Source: Notospermus geniculatus (taxonomy: Eukaryota; Nemertea; Pilidiophora; Heteronemertea; Lineidae). From it: a stretch of DNA of 64,000 nt. A model generated the notes under the pieces. The model saw only the letters and a program-made list of their open reading frames with translations. It did no database searches and was not told the DNA's origin. Of the stretch, positions 1 through 13,300 are shown in pieces (position 1 is the first letter of the stretch; every line of letters starts with the position of its first letter). A program made the translations under genes and the position numbers. The stretch spans positions 214,718 to 278,717 of the forward strand of contig NMRB01000485.1 in the NCBI GenBank assembly GCA_002633025.1. Reading direction: 5' to 3'.

Positions 1-231
1 ACCTTGACCTGGTTTCCTCAGAAAAAACTTCCATTCTATTAATAGGAAGAAAAGATACAGGTCTTCTCAGTCAATAACAAACAGCGGTGCGAGTTTTTTC
101 AGAATGGAATTGTTTGGGTTGATGTTATACAATGTTTTCCCCGCTGGTAATGAGGACAGTAGCCTGTTAACACCTCAGGTCATTCACAATGGGAATAATG
201 TTGGAAAACATAGCCTAGAATACATCGATGT

Positions 232-716
232 TACACCTCGCAGCGATAACAGCGTCCCCAGTATTTTGAAAGGCCACTTCCGGTACCTCGCTTCCAGGTG
301 TAATTCCTAGGAGCGAGGTTAGTTTTTAACCTCACTGCCAGGAAAAAGGTAAAAATTTCCTGGATGGAGGTTGAAAAACACGTTGGTTCCTGACGCTTCC
401 GCCAGGGGATATAGGCACTCCAACTCCTGGCGGCAGCATTGGGAACCAATAGAGGATGTGCAGTGACGATTATGACGTCACCGCGATGACGAGATGTCAT
501 CAGATGCCATCCAACATGGCTGAGGTGCGAATTATGACGTCAATGATGACGTCACGTGCACATGGTCTATACGTGTACTTCGACCTTGATCCAGGAAATT
601 TTTGCCTTACACCCGGTAGTGAGGTTAAACAATAATCTCGATCCTAGGAATTACACTGAAAAGCGAGGTAAATCAGCATGGTCGCTCAAAATACGGTACT
701 ACTAGGTGTGCTGTGA
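232..716. mobile_element. inverted-repeat MITE
   Basis: The ends ttacacctcgcagcg and aggtgtgctgtga, and inner arms tgtaattcctaggagcgagg (about 299) and atcctaggaattacac (about 641), form a long imperfect hairpin. The centre (460-560) is rich in TGACGTCA. No coding capacity. Confidence 0.6.
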
Positions 717-989
717 TGACTGCAAGATGTGAAATCGGTGTATTCAATTTTGTTCCTATCGATAGCACCCTTCATGAAAATCACGGATCATTCAAGTTGT
801 AACTAAGCGACCACTCTACATAGAATGACATTTAAACGTTCACTGTCAGCTACCATCTCAAATATCATCACGTTCAATCCTTTGATCATGATCAGACTTG
901 GAGGGTTATTTTTGTACAGTTCCTGGGGTTTCAATTAGACAAGGTCGAATGATCAAACAGAGGATACAAGTCTAGTATCGGTGGAGCAA

Positions 990-1043
990 TGATCGGAGGA
1001 GTGATGATCGGAGGAGTGATGATCGGAGGAGCGATGATCGGAT
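990..1043. repeat. 15-bp tandem repeat
   Basis: About four units of gatcggaggagtgat with single-base variants. Confidence 0.7.
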
Positions 1044-1045
1044 CG

Positions 1046-1140
1046 CCGGCTGTCAGAGTGGTCGAGTGGAAACACCTGTGTCTGTTACATCACAGGTAGT
1101 GGGTTCAACTCCACATCATGCCTACTCCTCTTGTGATGGG
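1046..1140 (+). repeat. tRNA-derived SINE head
   Basis: Leu/Ser-tRNA-like start (tcagagtggtcgagtgg as A box, gggttcaactcc as B box). It is not a functional tRNA because the acceptor stem does not pair. Confidence 0.5.
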
Positions 1141-1255
1141 GAGGAGAAAGCAGCGACGGTAGAGCTCATCTCCAGGACCACCGGCGGTTTTTAATGTTGC
1201 TCTTTAATATCAAGATATCAAAAGCTAGCTTTGCGTTCACGGCCTGGATACCTAC

Positions 1256-1319
1256 CATCTGTACTCCATATTCTTGCGAAACCATCGTAAGAACCTGTAG
1301 CTAATAACGTCCCATCACA
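1256..1319 (-). CDS. TBL1XR1: TBL1XR1 exon 6
   Basis: A 64-nt exon from tttttccag to AGATG|GTAGGT. It encodes [21 protein letters not shown] plus one base, the conserved second WD40 blade of TBL1 proteins. No later exon is recognisable in 1-1255, so the gene runs off the window. Confidence 0.93.
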
Positions 1320-4300
1320 CTGGAAAAATACAACCCAGGATTAAATATTTTCAAATAGTTACATGTACATTCAATATCATGATGGTGCATGTGTGGTGGT
1401 CTACGAAAACCCGGCGGATGTCGTATTTGAGTAAAGTGTTAATGGCCTTGGTGAACCCGCACATTTCAATAGCTGACATGTACTACCTAACAGGTAAACA
1501 GTAGCTAGGCCTAGTAGATCAATGCACATGCAATCTGACAGCCCTTGTTGATCATTCAGCGACATCCGCCGGGTTTTCCTAGACTGCCACACATATTATG
1601 ACGATCTTGGCCACCTATTTTGACCTCTCACTCACTAAATGACCTCCAGCACGCACACCACGTTAAGTCAGTTCAACCTTTAAACAACCATGTGTACCAA
1701 GGGGATAATGTAGGTATTTACACAAGAATAGAATTATCAAGGGCCTCTCCCAGATCAGTCAAAACAACAGGTGGCCTTGAGTGGTCAAGTGAACAGACAG
1801 CTGGCTTACACTCGTTCCACAATGTGTGACAGGTTCATGGTGCATGGGTCTTTACAAATTGATGAATTTTGTGACAAAGCAAAAACAAATTCTACATCAG
1901 ATCAACAACAGTGGTTCACAATCATCATTACCATGTCATTGTCAAAGAATAGAGTTTCCTAGACAAAGCATTCCAATAGACGATTCTCGAATTCGCAGAT
2001 ATCTGCACATTTCCACCGAAATCTCAACCAGAACCTCGACTTGACGCCATCCATGATTCAGCAATAATCGACTCTAATGCAACGTCTTCGAGGTCACCGT
2101 CGTGGGGTTGTCTGCGTTACGTCATTCAGTCTCAAACTGAGGTTGTGGTTGAGATTTCGGCGGAAGTGCGCAGATCTTTGTCGTTTATGTCAATTTGAGA
2201 AGAGTCTATACATAACTCTGAATTAGAATACCCACTAAGGTCACAACTAGGCCTTGAACCATACAACAGTTCCACTGTTCTACAGAGAGGGCTCTTTGGT
2301 ACCTTTTGGACTCGAGGTGCATTCACAGCAAAACTGGATTGCAGGTTTTGCCGTGTGGTTCCCACAAGCCAACTCGCTTAGGCCCTAACGCTATTTCAAT
2401 GAATCATCCACACAAAAATCGTCTGGGAGAACCCGCACGCCGCACGATTTCTTCATTGAAAGAGCGTTGAAACCATATTGTTTATTCATTGTTTCCACGA
2501 CGTAACCCTGACAGTGTCCGCCATTGCTGACTTCGCCGTAATGACGCAAAGGTGGTGGGCAAAATTCATTGCTTTGCTGAAGAAAGCTGGTGGGCAAGGC
2601 GCGCAACGTCACAACGTCATGGGCCTACGTCATGGATACGATGAATAGGAACCATTTCGCATGATGCACCAGAATCTGGACACAGGCTGACAACTACATG
2701 TACCAGAGAAAACAGCCCTGCTGGAGTCAGGCATGTCTCCCTTTAACTGACGGATGAGACGACCACGTGGGCTAACCTTTTATGATATTTATTAACGGAA
2801 ATTGATCTATCATATCTTAGACCTAGTAAATCTTTGACCTGCCCCCAAATCAAACAAGTTTAGAGATAAGAATGTTCCAGAATTGATGACGTCAACATGT
2901 CTGTTGATTTAACCCCGGCGAATCTTCAGGTCCCAGTGACCTATTTTTCTCAGGGAAAACTCATTATCGAGAGTCACTAGAGTATTTAAAGCCCCACAGT
3001 ATTGAATTTGACGATATTTTCAAAATGTTAGGAGAGTTCACATAAGAGGTCTCATAGCTTGTGAAGGTCCCCAAAATGCTTGTCTGATACGTATTTCAGA
3101 GAATCAAGGCCTAGTTTTCAGCACACATTATAAAAAGCTGCAGGGAGAGCCCTAATGTATTCGGGGAGAGCGCAGTACATTTTACATGTCATGACGTCGT
3201 GCACTGACGTCAAGAATCGCGGCAATGATTTGCGTTTTTCACATTCAATACAGTGGGGCTTTAATGGGGTGATGTCCATCTTTCATGTGTGTTCAGGTTT
3301 TTTGCAGGAAATTCCTGATGCACGTACTCAGGGCTCAAAATTCACTGCGGCCATCGCGGCAATTGCCGCAGAATACGGCGATTTTGCCGCTGTTTACTCC
3401 TATTGCCTGCGGCCATGGATTGCCGCCGTAAGTTCTCACTGCCGTCTCGTGCATCCCTACCTTTGGTGCATACATAATGTACAACGAGCTATGGAACTAG
3501 TCTGCGGTACTTGTGTAGGTTTCCATTCACGAAATTAGCCTTCTCACAGACTGGTTCTCTATTGTAGCATGTGTCTCCACTTCAAGCAGTGCATTACGAC
3601 AGGGGACCAGTCAAAGATGGCCGCAGGCAGAGTGTTGAAATCTGGGAAATGGCCGCAGAGGGCCTGGAAATGGCCACAGAAGAGCCCAATCTCCTGTGGC
3701 CATTTTCTGAAAAATGGCCACAGGAGGACTTTAGGGAATTTTGAGCCCTGGTACTTCCTAGTTCTTGCCAGTCGCCAGGTTGCTCAGCGGCGACAAGTTG
3801 TATCTAGTCGCAAGTGCAATATACGCTAGGCTTAATGGTTACGGCATACTGACAGTAGGTTACCCCCCTTTTGGCATGTAGGTCATCATCATCAACAGTC
3901 CTGAACCGGCACACATGATGAGGAAACAGCGGACATCTGCCAAGTGCACCACAACCTGCTCTAATAGCAGTAATAAAAGGGTTAACTTCCAGATGACCTG
4001 ATTGACAAAACTAAAACCAACTCATTTGTTTATCTAGTACCAATGTCTAAAATGTGAAGTACCAATTGACCTAGATTTGATTTAAACATCCGCGTTCACA
4101 ATTATTATATTGTCATTCCCCCTTGATCACAGCCCAGTCAGATCAAAATTTAGGACAAGACACGTCCTCATTTTCGATGAATTTGGTCGGTAGAAAACAA
4201 GGAACGCAGAAATGATTTAAAAATCGGGGTTACTGGCCTTTGCTATCGCAAGAACTGGCATGCAATGGTGACCTATGTCACCTTCCTCATTTTATTCAAT

Positions 4301-7300
4301 GTGGGTATTTTTAAAATAAGAAACGAAACGAAATCAGAAACAAAGAAACGAAACCAGAAACGAGGCCCCAGGGCGCATTCATGGTCTGTAGTGGAGTGTT
4401 TTAAAATGGTTGCTTTCCATGAAAATGGGGACCTGGCTAAACCGTGCAGAGTCTGCATGGACCTCATAAAAGATACTGGGGATGTACAATATACCCAGTT
4501 CCTATTCATAAAGTTGAGATAGGTATCAAAAATTTTCCTCTAAGATGTAACATTCCAGTCCAGCAGGAGGGCCTGACAATAAACCCAAGCCTGGAGAAGA
4601 AGTCAGTCACCGCTGGAATATGAATCACCTCAAGGGTGGAATTTTGAGAATGGTGTGTAAAATTGGTAATATTGGGTGAATGTAGTATTTTGACGTCAGG
4701 AAGCGCAGGTCATTCATGGCAGAACGCCCCACCAGCCTCAGTGCCCTCCACATTGACTTTCGGCTGGCACCGCGTAACTTTTATTTTCACGGAGAACCAG
4801 TTACCAGGTGCTTCCATGTTTTATGTTCGATTTCTTCGTTTCTGGTTTCGTTTCATATTTTACAAATCCCCGGTCAATGTTTCCTGTCGATAGTTTGTTT
4901 GGTAGCCAGCCAGCGACGGGAAAGGCCAAACTGATATCAAATCCCAGACAATAATAAGTCAGTTTTATCAGGTCAACATAAAACCAGAACCAGGCCGTCG
5001 GTCCAAGGTACATCAACTGTAGTAACAATATCTATATATAAATTCCAGTGATGAACTATGTCAACATGAACCGATTGATATCCGTCACATAATCATAATT
5101 AGGGTGCGAGTGTAACTCGTGGTATTCTGGGTTGGGTCATGACCTAATTTTATTATCATTCATCAAAAAATTTCATTAAAAATTCAGCACGAAAAACTGA
5201 TGAGAATAAGACGAACTGTAAATAAGAAAATTTCACAGACCTCAATATCTTTTCACAACCCTTTAACCCTCATGTTAGGGCGATATCTCCTCTCACAAAA
5301 CCAGCCGACGCGGATAACAAACCTATTCCCTGTTTTACCAGTACCCAAGCCACAACTTGGGCGTCATATTCCACGAACACACAAATGACGCCGGAACCCC
5401 AGCTCATTTCACGGCAGACATCACGAACAAGACTGCATTCCGATGACAAGATGTCATTCCTATTTTTATCCCTGTCACCGGCGGCATACACTTACATTCC
5501 AGTCTAATGATGTAACGTCTTTATTACTCGGTACTTCCGTGCCTCCTTTTTGTATACAGTGTCGTAAAACCAACTGATTAGCACTATTACTATTATCGTT
5601 CATGTTCCAAATCCGTGCAGTAGAATCCCCTGAGCTGAAATGGAAATCACAGAAATGTTAATCAAGATCAAATCTGAGATGTAACGTTTCATTTTGATAA
5701 ATGTATGAAAATGTGCAACAGGCATCTCTCAGAGGGCCTTCAGCCATCAGCATACCAGGCGATATCGCAAGCAATGAACGGTACTTGCCACTGATCTTCT
5801 CGCCAGCCACCGCAGACTAGGCCATATCACTTCTGGTATTGTTTGACACTGGGCGCTGGCAAGAAGACTCCATGCATCACTGTCCACCGCACACCTGACG
5901 TCAACAACCGATTTTGCTTGCTAGCGATATCACCAGGTGTGCTGCTGGCTTGACATTCCCCGATCTCACCAGAAACCATTCCGTTCAGATAAACTCAAGG
6001 AACAAGTACTGGTTTTACACCATACCACTTTACAAACCACAGCAACACGAGGCAGGACTTGGCCGAGGACTGAACCTAGGGCCTCCAGGACACAACCCCT
6101 ATGCTTTAACACTGCGCCAATATGCTCCTCATGGAAATGGATGCAGAACATTGCAGGGAAGTTCAACACGGACTCTCCACGCTCAAAAGAACAACGAACG
6201 GCATGACCGTGATTAAAACACAAACTCAGGCCCGTAGCAGCCCTCTGATGAGTGGGGGGTCCCTGGCAGGGTCGGATCCAGGATTGACAGAAAGGTTGGG
6301 TGCGTAGCTCGGCGGAGGCGGTAAGGACCGGAAAGTGAAGCCCAAATGGGGGTCTGGGGGCCCTCCCCCAGGAAAAAAATGACAATTTAAGTGCTTTAGA
6401 TGCATTTTCATGGGATCTGAGAGCAAAAATATGGACATATAAAATGGACATTTGGGCCAAGGTATTTTTNNNNNNNNNNNNNNNNNNNNNNNNNNNNNNN
6501 NNNNNNNNNNNNNNNNNNNNNNNNNNNNNNNNNNNNNNNNNNNNNNNNNNNNNNNNNNNNNNNNNNNNNNNNNNNNNNNNNNNNNNNNNNNNNNNNNNNN
6601 NNNNNNNNNNNNNNNNNNNNNNNNNNNNNNNNNNNNNNNNNNNNNNNNNNNNNNNNNNNNNNNNNNNNNNNNNNNNNNNNNNNNNNNNNNNNNNNNNNNN
6701 NNNNNNNNNNNNNNNNNNNNNNNNNNNNNNNNNNNNNNNNNNNNNNNNNNNNNNNNNNNNNNNNNNNNNNNNNNNNNNNNNNNNNNNNNNNNNNNNNNNN
6801 NNNNNNNNNNNNNNNNNNNNNNNNNNNNNNNNNNNNNNNNNNNNNNNNNNNNNNNNNNNNNNNNNNNNNNNNNNNNNNNNNNNNNNNNNNNNNNNNNNNN
6901 NNNNNNNNNNNNNNNNNNNNNNNNNNNNNNNNNNNNNNNNNNNNNNNNNNNNNNNNNNNNNNNNNNNNNNNNNNNNNNNNNNNNNNNNNNNNNNNNNNNN
7001 NNNNNNNNNNNNNNNNNNNNNNNNNNNNNNNNNNNNNNNNNNNNNNNNNNNNNNNNNNNNNNNNNNNNNNNNNNNNNNNNNNNNNNNNNNNNNNNNNNNN
7101 NNNNNNNNNNNNNNNNNNNNNNNNNNNNNNNNNNNNNNNNNNNNNNNNNNNNNNNNNNNNNNNNNNNNNNNNNNNNNCCCCCCCCCCGGCTGCTACGGGC
7201 CTGAAACTGAGGACCAGGTCCCTGAAAGCGTTCCTTCTTAATCACCACTTGGCTACAATTCCATCATTCTTCAGGCAGCACTTGAGTCCGACCCCAGTCA

Positions 7301-10300
7301 CCAAGATTATTATACACTTAATGACCTTGACTGGTACAGACTGAAGAAATCAACAAGATGCATGGGAATATGTTGAGTTAGCAGACGATCGTGGTTTCTG
7401 GAATGTCTCAATATATTGTCATTATTCGTAATTGCCAGCACTTCAAGTTCCATTGAGTATATGCAGTGTAGAAATTGCCAATTTCCTCAGATAGCTCCAT
7501 CAATATTTTACGAACGCGAGGTTTAATCAAAGTCTCACAGGGCTGATGAGGAGAGTTCGGCAACACGGGATTTGCCTCGTCATTCAAAGACGTCTGCTGC
7601 ATTGTTAAAGTTAAAGTTTGGGTTTATAGTCTGATATCAACAACGGTAGAGGTGTCATCCGACTTTACACTTTAACCCCAGTCTATCCTGAATCCTTTCA
7701 GTAGAACTCAGATGAGCTGCTCATTCAGAGCTACAATCTGAGCATTTCCGACCGGTACCCATTTATACACCTGGGTGGAGAGAGGCCAGTAAGGCAAAGA
7801 GACTTGCCCAAAGTCTCATGTCACAGTGGGATTCAAACCAGGGACCTCATGACTGCTAGCCAGAGACCCAAGCCACTAGACCACCACAGCTCAGTCAGTT
7901 CTGTTTCACTCACAATCAGTGCTGTTCAACCAATGAAGAACAGCACAGACTGCGAGTGAAAATGTGTGCTTTATCAGTTTTTCCTCCGGTTTTCTAAGAT
8001 AAGGCTTCTCTCCCTAGAACTCAAGGCACTGACCCTCTGCCTTCACTTCTCATTCCACATTCAAGTCTCCTTCTGAGAAGCACATCATCAATAATTTATG
8101 AGCAGGCCCCTTGGATCACTTGTTGAGAGCATATTGTAACCATTCTATTGACATCTTGCCAAGTGCAAGGTTAACCCTACCGAACATGAGGTGAAGGTCG
8201 CTGAGGAAGCCTGATAGCCGAGTGGTTATCACGTCCGCTCAGCAAGGGCAAGTCCCTGGTTCGAATCCACATCCCTGGCTCTTCACGTCTGTCGCATGGG
8301 ACAGTAAGGCCACGGTTATTATATTCTTTGGTTTACGGGCACAAAGATTTTGAGCCCAGGTACGGAGGACGGAATAAAAATAAAAAAAAACTTTGGTTCA
8401 GTTCAGTTTTTTCATTTTCACCTTTTGAATGACAAGTAAGACAACTCGGAGGAAATAAAAAACCAAAAAATTCTTGACAAATGCCTCTTTTCTGCTTCTT
8501 TCCGTCCTCGCTGCCGGGAAATAGGCGTACGTCAGTAATTGGTTTTATTTATTTTAGCAGGCGTGACTGCTGAAATCAAGGTCGGCGGGAATAAAAACAA
8601 CTCCATTTATTTGTTTTTTTCTTAGAAGACTTCATTTGAAGTTCGGAGGCAATAAAAGAAACTGATTTTCCCAATTTTATTTTTTTTCCGGAATGGCATT
8701 TTGCCACGTCGGCGGGCCCGTAAACCAAAGAATAAAAAAAGTGTGGCCTAAGCCATGGTCCGTCGCATGGGACAGTAAGCCGTGGTACCTTGTACCTTGT
8801 GTCTTTGCAATTGCAAGTAAAAGACCCCATCCAAGTGAGGGCCTCTTCCAGACTTAACCAGGGCCAATCATACTTTGGCTTCGGCCCTGACGGAAAAATC
8901 AAATACAAGGTCTTTGAATGTAGCACCGTGAAACCAAAATCTACCATGATCCTGCTCAACGTTGACATTTCTCGATTCTCGAAACCAGGGCTCAAATGTG
9001 TAACCAAGGCTACCCCAGGACATGGCTCTGGGTGTCCCTTTTTTCAGAACTCTATCACTGGATATGTCACAGGTCAGACTCCAACCCAGAACACCCTGAA
9101 CTTAAATCCACATGGAAACAGATTGCAACAACAATTACTTACAACAGACCGCTAAAAATACATCTACATCAGCCTCTAATTGATACCCTGGAGGCACTGC
9201 AACCATGGCGATACTAATAATGATGAAGTATAACGGTGAGCAAAAATCCTGGCTACGCCCACACAGACTGGTTAATCTAATCATGCAGTCATTCAAGGCA
9301 TGGGAAGCACTATCAGGTGTCCATGACGCTTGGGTTCATTCACCCTCATTATATCGGCACTACGCTCTTTCTTTCTCCGTCAGAAAATTGCCGTGTAGAA
9401 CGGGTCATGTGACACGGCTCTAATCACAACACATATCATCAGTCAATATGTTACCCGGTCTGTGAAAAGCTGGCCAAACTCGCTTGGGAGTGACATAGGC
9501 CTTGATCATACTGCCCTTTGTTGCATAATAGATAAGGCTTTGCCACCAACAGACCGTCGTTTTTTCATTGTGATGACACTCCCTACATAACTTATCAACC
9601 CTGTGGTGTTCAGCGACTTTGGCTGGGTTTTGCCAGACTTGGTCACATATGGCCTATAGAGGTTCTTCACGTGACGTCACATTTCCATGACGGCATGATA
9701 CCACCATATTGCCGTCAAAATGTCAAGCGACGTCACGGCATGAACACAGCGTCAACACACAGATCCTGACGTCAAAACGTCATGACGTGACAGTTTTGAT
9801 GTCATTGCCGGTCATGTGACGGCCAACATGGCCGATTCTTTGCAGTCATGTGACTGTTGACAGTGAAGAACCGCTATAGATCTTGTGCAGTGCCTCATTA
9901 TGACGTCACTTTTGACCGGCGGTCCACCATGCTGACGTCGACGACAAAGTGCGCCACCTGTAGATCACGTCATGGTTTGAAGTCACACACACTCCACTTG
10001 CACCGACAACAAAGCGTGCCATCTGGGTCAACGACGTAATTTGACGTCAATTTGACTGTCAAGATGGCGGATTTTTCTGTGATGTCGTCATCTGCACAAA
10101 CTCTATAACATCGCTGATTTATAGCAAGTATTGCAGGGAAAACATGTCATTTTTCTCTAACACCTCACTTTGGAGATGTTATTTAGGCTGTTTATGGACA
10201 TACAGTGGCGGATCCAGGAGTTGCCGAACGGGGGGGGGGGGGGGGGGGGNTAAAAGTGACGAAACGCGATTTCCTGGCACCTGGGCAGGCCAAATTGAAC

Positions 10301-13300
10301 TTTCTTTTTACTGAAAATCAGGGGTCTGATTAAATGCCTTCCAAAATTTTTGCTCCTCGGCGGCTGAACGGGGGGGGGCGTGTGCCGGGCACACCCCCCC
10401 TTGGATCCGCCACTGACATATAAACCACTGCAGGAGAAAACCTAAGCCCCCGTAGGAAAGGAAGGCTGTTGTCAAAGAGTGTTGCCCTCCCTAAAACACA
10501 GACAATGGGTCTGACGAAGAATTGAACCCACAACCATATTTGCACTGTGCCAATCTGACAGTCAGACTCAAAGGATCTGATACATGTATGTCATTTTTTA
10601 TCATGGGCACCTCGCGGTCAGAAGCAAAACTGTGGGTCAAAGGCAATGGTACTTTCAACCAGGACATGGAGTTCACACAAAACCTCAATACTGGGTTAAT
10701 GTTCCGATACCATTTAACCAACTATTGACGTGATAGGAGAGGAGGCTCAGAAGCCCTTGTATTTCTAACTACTCTCATCAGAATTATCAGAAAGAACACC
10801 ATTCAACAGGCAGTCGGAAATAATTCAAATCAAAGGAACTGTGATGACAATGCTTATAGTGTTGCCATGGAAACCATTTGTTTAGCTTGCCCACGAATGG
10901 AACAAAGATATCCCTATCTCCTGAATTCAGTTATTATGGTTCCTTCAGCATGCCTCGCATAGCAGAACGGTGTAACGCGGCGTAAAAATTGTTTGTGAGA
11001 ATTCTGGAGCAAACAGCCTTCATCACTATTGATTACTTCCATAGACATGTACGGCGTGTAATACCCTGGTTACATTAGGTTGTAGTCGAGTAGTTTTAAC
11101 ACATTCCGACCCAAAGCAAGCGAGATTGATTTGTCGTGATAGATACTCGTGTATTGTGTACAATACTCTCTGTACCAATAGAGTAAAATGAACGACTCGG
11201 GCGTCACAGTTTCAACGTGTCTATCAGCCATGACAAATCCAGGGTTTGAAACAGACCGGGTGCTGGTGACGTCACACGGTTACTGATATCGGAAGCCACT
11301 GCCGCATGCACGTCCTGAAGCCCTGAAATGCGATTTCCCGGCAAATCTAGCTCCTGTCATTGCCAGGAAAACCTCAGTGTTATTTAAAGTGAATAATTTT
11401 GACCGGGTGGCAATTTTTTTTGACCGGGCGGCGAATTTTTAGACCGAGTGCTGAGGTCAATCCTGCATTTTAGAACGGGCGCCGCGCCCGTTCTGTTACA
11501 CTAGTGGAGAACTCTGAAATCGGGAATCTTCTGTCATGAGAGTTAAATTCATCATGATCATTACTACACTCCTTTCGCAGTGTCTTCTCACTCATACCTA
11601 TCGTTCATAGACACTGCTTACAATGGCCCGATCCCCGCCGATTTACCACTAGAGGGCGTTTGCGTAACTAACGAAATACATGAAACATTTTCTGATTGGT
11701 TCACTGTCAGCGTCCTTGACAACCACGGCAGACTGGTCACTCGTCGGAAAGCATTTTATATGGGACAGTTGCATTATGATGTAGCACGACTAGTCTACAA
11801 CAACAGCAATGGCTGCCCCCCGCCGTGTGTCCAGTATGCAGTGTCACTTTGCGCTTTTCAGTGTTTAGCTCGTGCCTTTTTTGTTTTGAAACATCGCTAA
11901 AGAAGTGGATAACGGCGCTCTATACGAGATTATTCTGTTTGTAGTGATTGATCTTGTTAAACAGGCCGAAGCTGGGAGCAACGCCGGCGCTGTTTCCCGC
12001 GCTATTTGGCCGCTGACTAGTGCTGCCACNTTCAAGACGACCACAGGAAATTCACTCGAGAATGTCAATGAACCATCAGGAACTAGCAGCTTCCCCCGGG
12101 AGTACGTGATTCTTGGAAGGCAGCCCTGGGAATAAGACTATCAGGCTGACAGTGAGTGTTTTTGACCCGTTTCCAACAGCCTATTTATTATCGTCAGGCT
12201 CCAACACTCTGGCAACACCGTCAAGTGTGGTAACCATGGAGCTGTGATGGCTGCCTCCAGGGACAATCGATACAGGACTCCACAGGCTGGGTGCTAATAA
12301 GGAGCAAGATATTCCACCTGTCTTCTGATAAAGAAACACTTCACGAAAAGCAAACAAACGAGTTGTAGGCAATGTCATTCATTAGTCCCATTTACATGAC
12401 AGAATTTTTAGCATGCTTGGTCCGGACTGATAACTGAGCACAGTTTGGTACAATTTTGCCAAGTGTAGACAGGTCGAGCCAGTTTGTCCCGGTACCAAAT
12501 GGAACCGAACCGAGCCCTGCAATCCGAGGTAGGCTCGGTCCGGTTCGAGCACGGCTTGGTTGGCCGACCACAGTTTGGTACAATTTTGCCAAGTGTAGAC
12601 AGGTCGAGCCAGTTTGTCCCGGTACCAAATAGCACCAAGCTGAGCCCTGCAATTCGTGGTAGGTTCGGTCCGGTTTGAGCACAGCTTGGTTGGCCGACCA
12701 CAGTTTGGTACAATTTTGCCATGTGTAGACAGGTCGAGCCAGTTTGTCACGGTACCAATGGAACCGAGCCGAGCCCTGCAATCGGAGGTAGGCTCGGTCC
12801 GGTTTGAGCACGGTTCGGTTGAAATTCTGCCCATCTGAACAGCTAGAGCAAATTTGGCCTGCTTACCTGGGTGCCGTAAGCATGGGTCAACTACTCAACC
12901 TTGGCCTTATCATTGCCGCAAAACCTCCACGGCAACTGGCGCGTTTTCACAGGTGACAGGTGGCCCGGATCTGGCCCGGTTGATTTTTGTAGTGTAAACT
13001 CATTAGCTCCAAGTTGTTGATATTATCAAGCAAGATGTTTTCTGACCCAACATGTCTACATGCAGACAGCATCTCACATAAAGGGCAGCAATACCAATTT
13101 TCATGATGGCATTAAAAAGAGTGCCGATATAGAAAGGCTCACAATGAATCATGAAGCAAAAGTATAAACCGAGACGACCAAATCCTTGTGACCTTTGTGT
13201 CGAACGCTAGAGTCCTACAGATCAAATGTCAACGGTACTTGAGTCAACTAGGAGGAGATGGAGAGATTATATGATGCGATGTTTGTTGATGATGATAGAA

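Larger units (their letters stand above)
1320..5495. other. TBL1XR1 intron 5, remainder
   Basis: Apart from the transposons listed separately, 2207-3328 and 3841-4301 show no gene, RNA or repeat that I can recognise. Confidence 0.5.

Noticed and set aside
6226-7248. Long ORFs across the N run
   Set aside because: N codons were translated as X. No real sequence supports them.
7408-7602. 64-codon minus-strand ORF with a protein-like composition
   Set aside because: No domain, no splice context and no homologue I can name. It is left as an unexplained ORF.
11580-11900. 106-codon plus-strand ORF
   Set aside because: Lies in a contig-end segment with no allelic copy, and shows no recognisable motif.
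12382-12834. ORFs in three frames with [18 protein letters not shown]-like repeats (also at 17765-18330)
   Set aside because: The 130-bp repeat cycles through frames. The allelic copies differ in unit number, and there is no domain.
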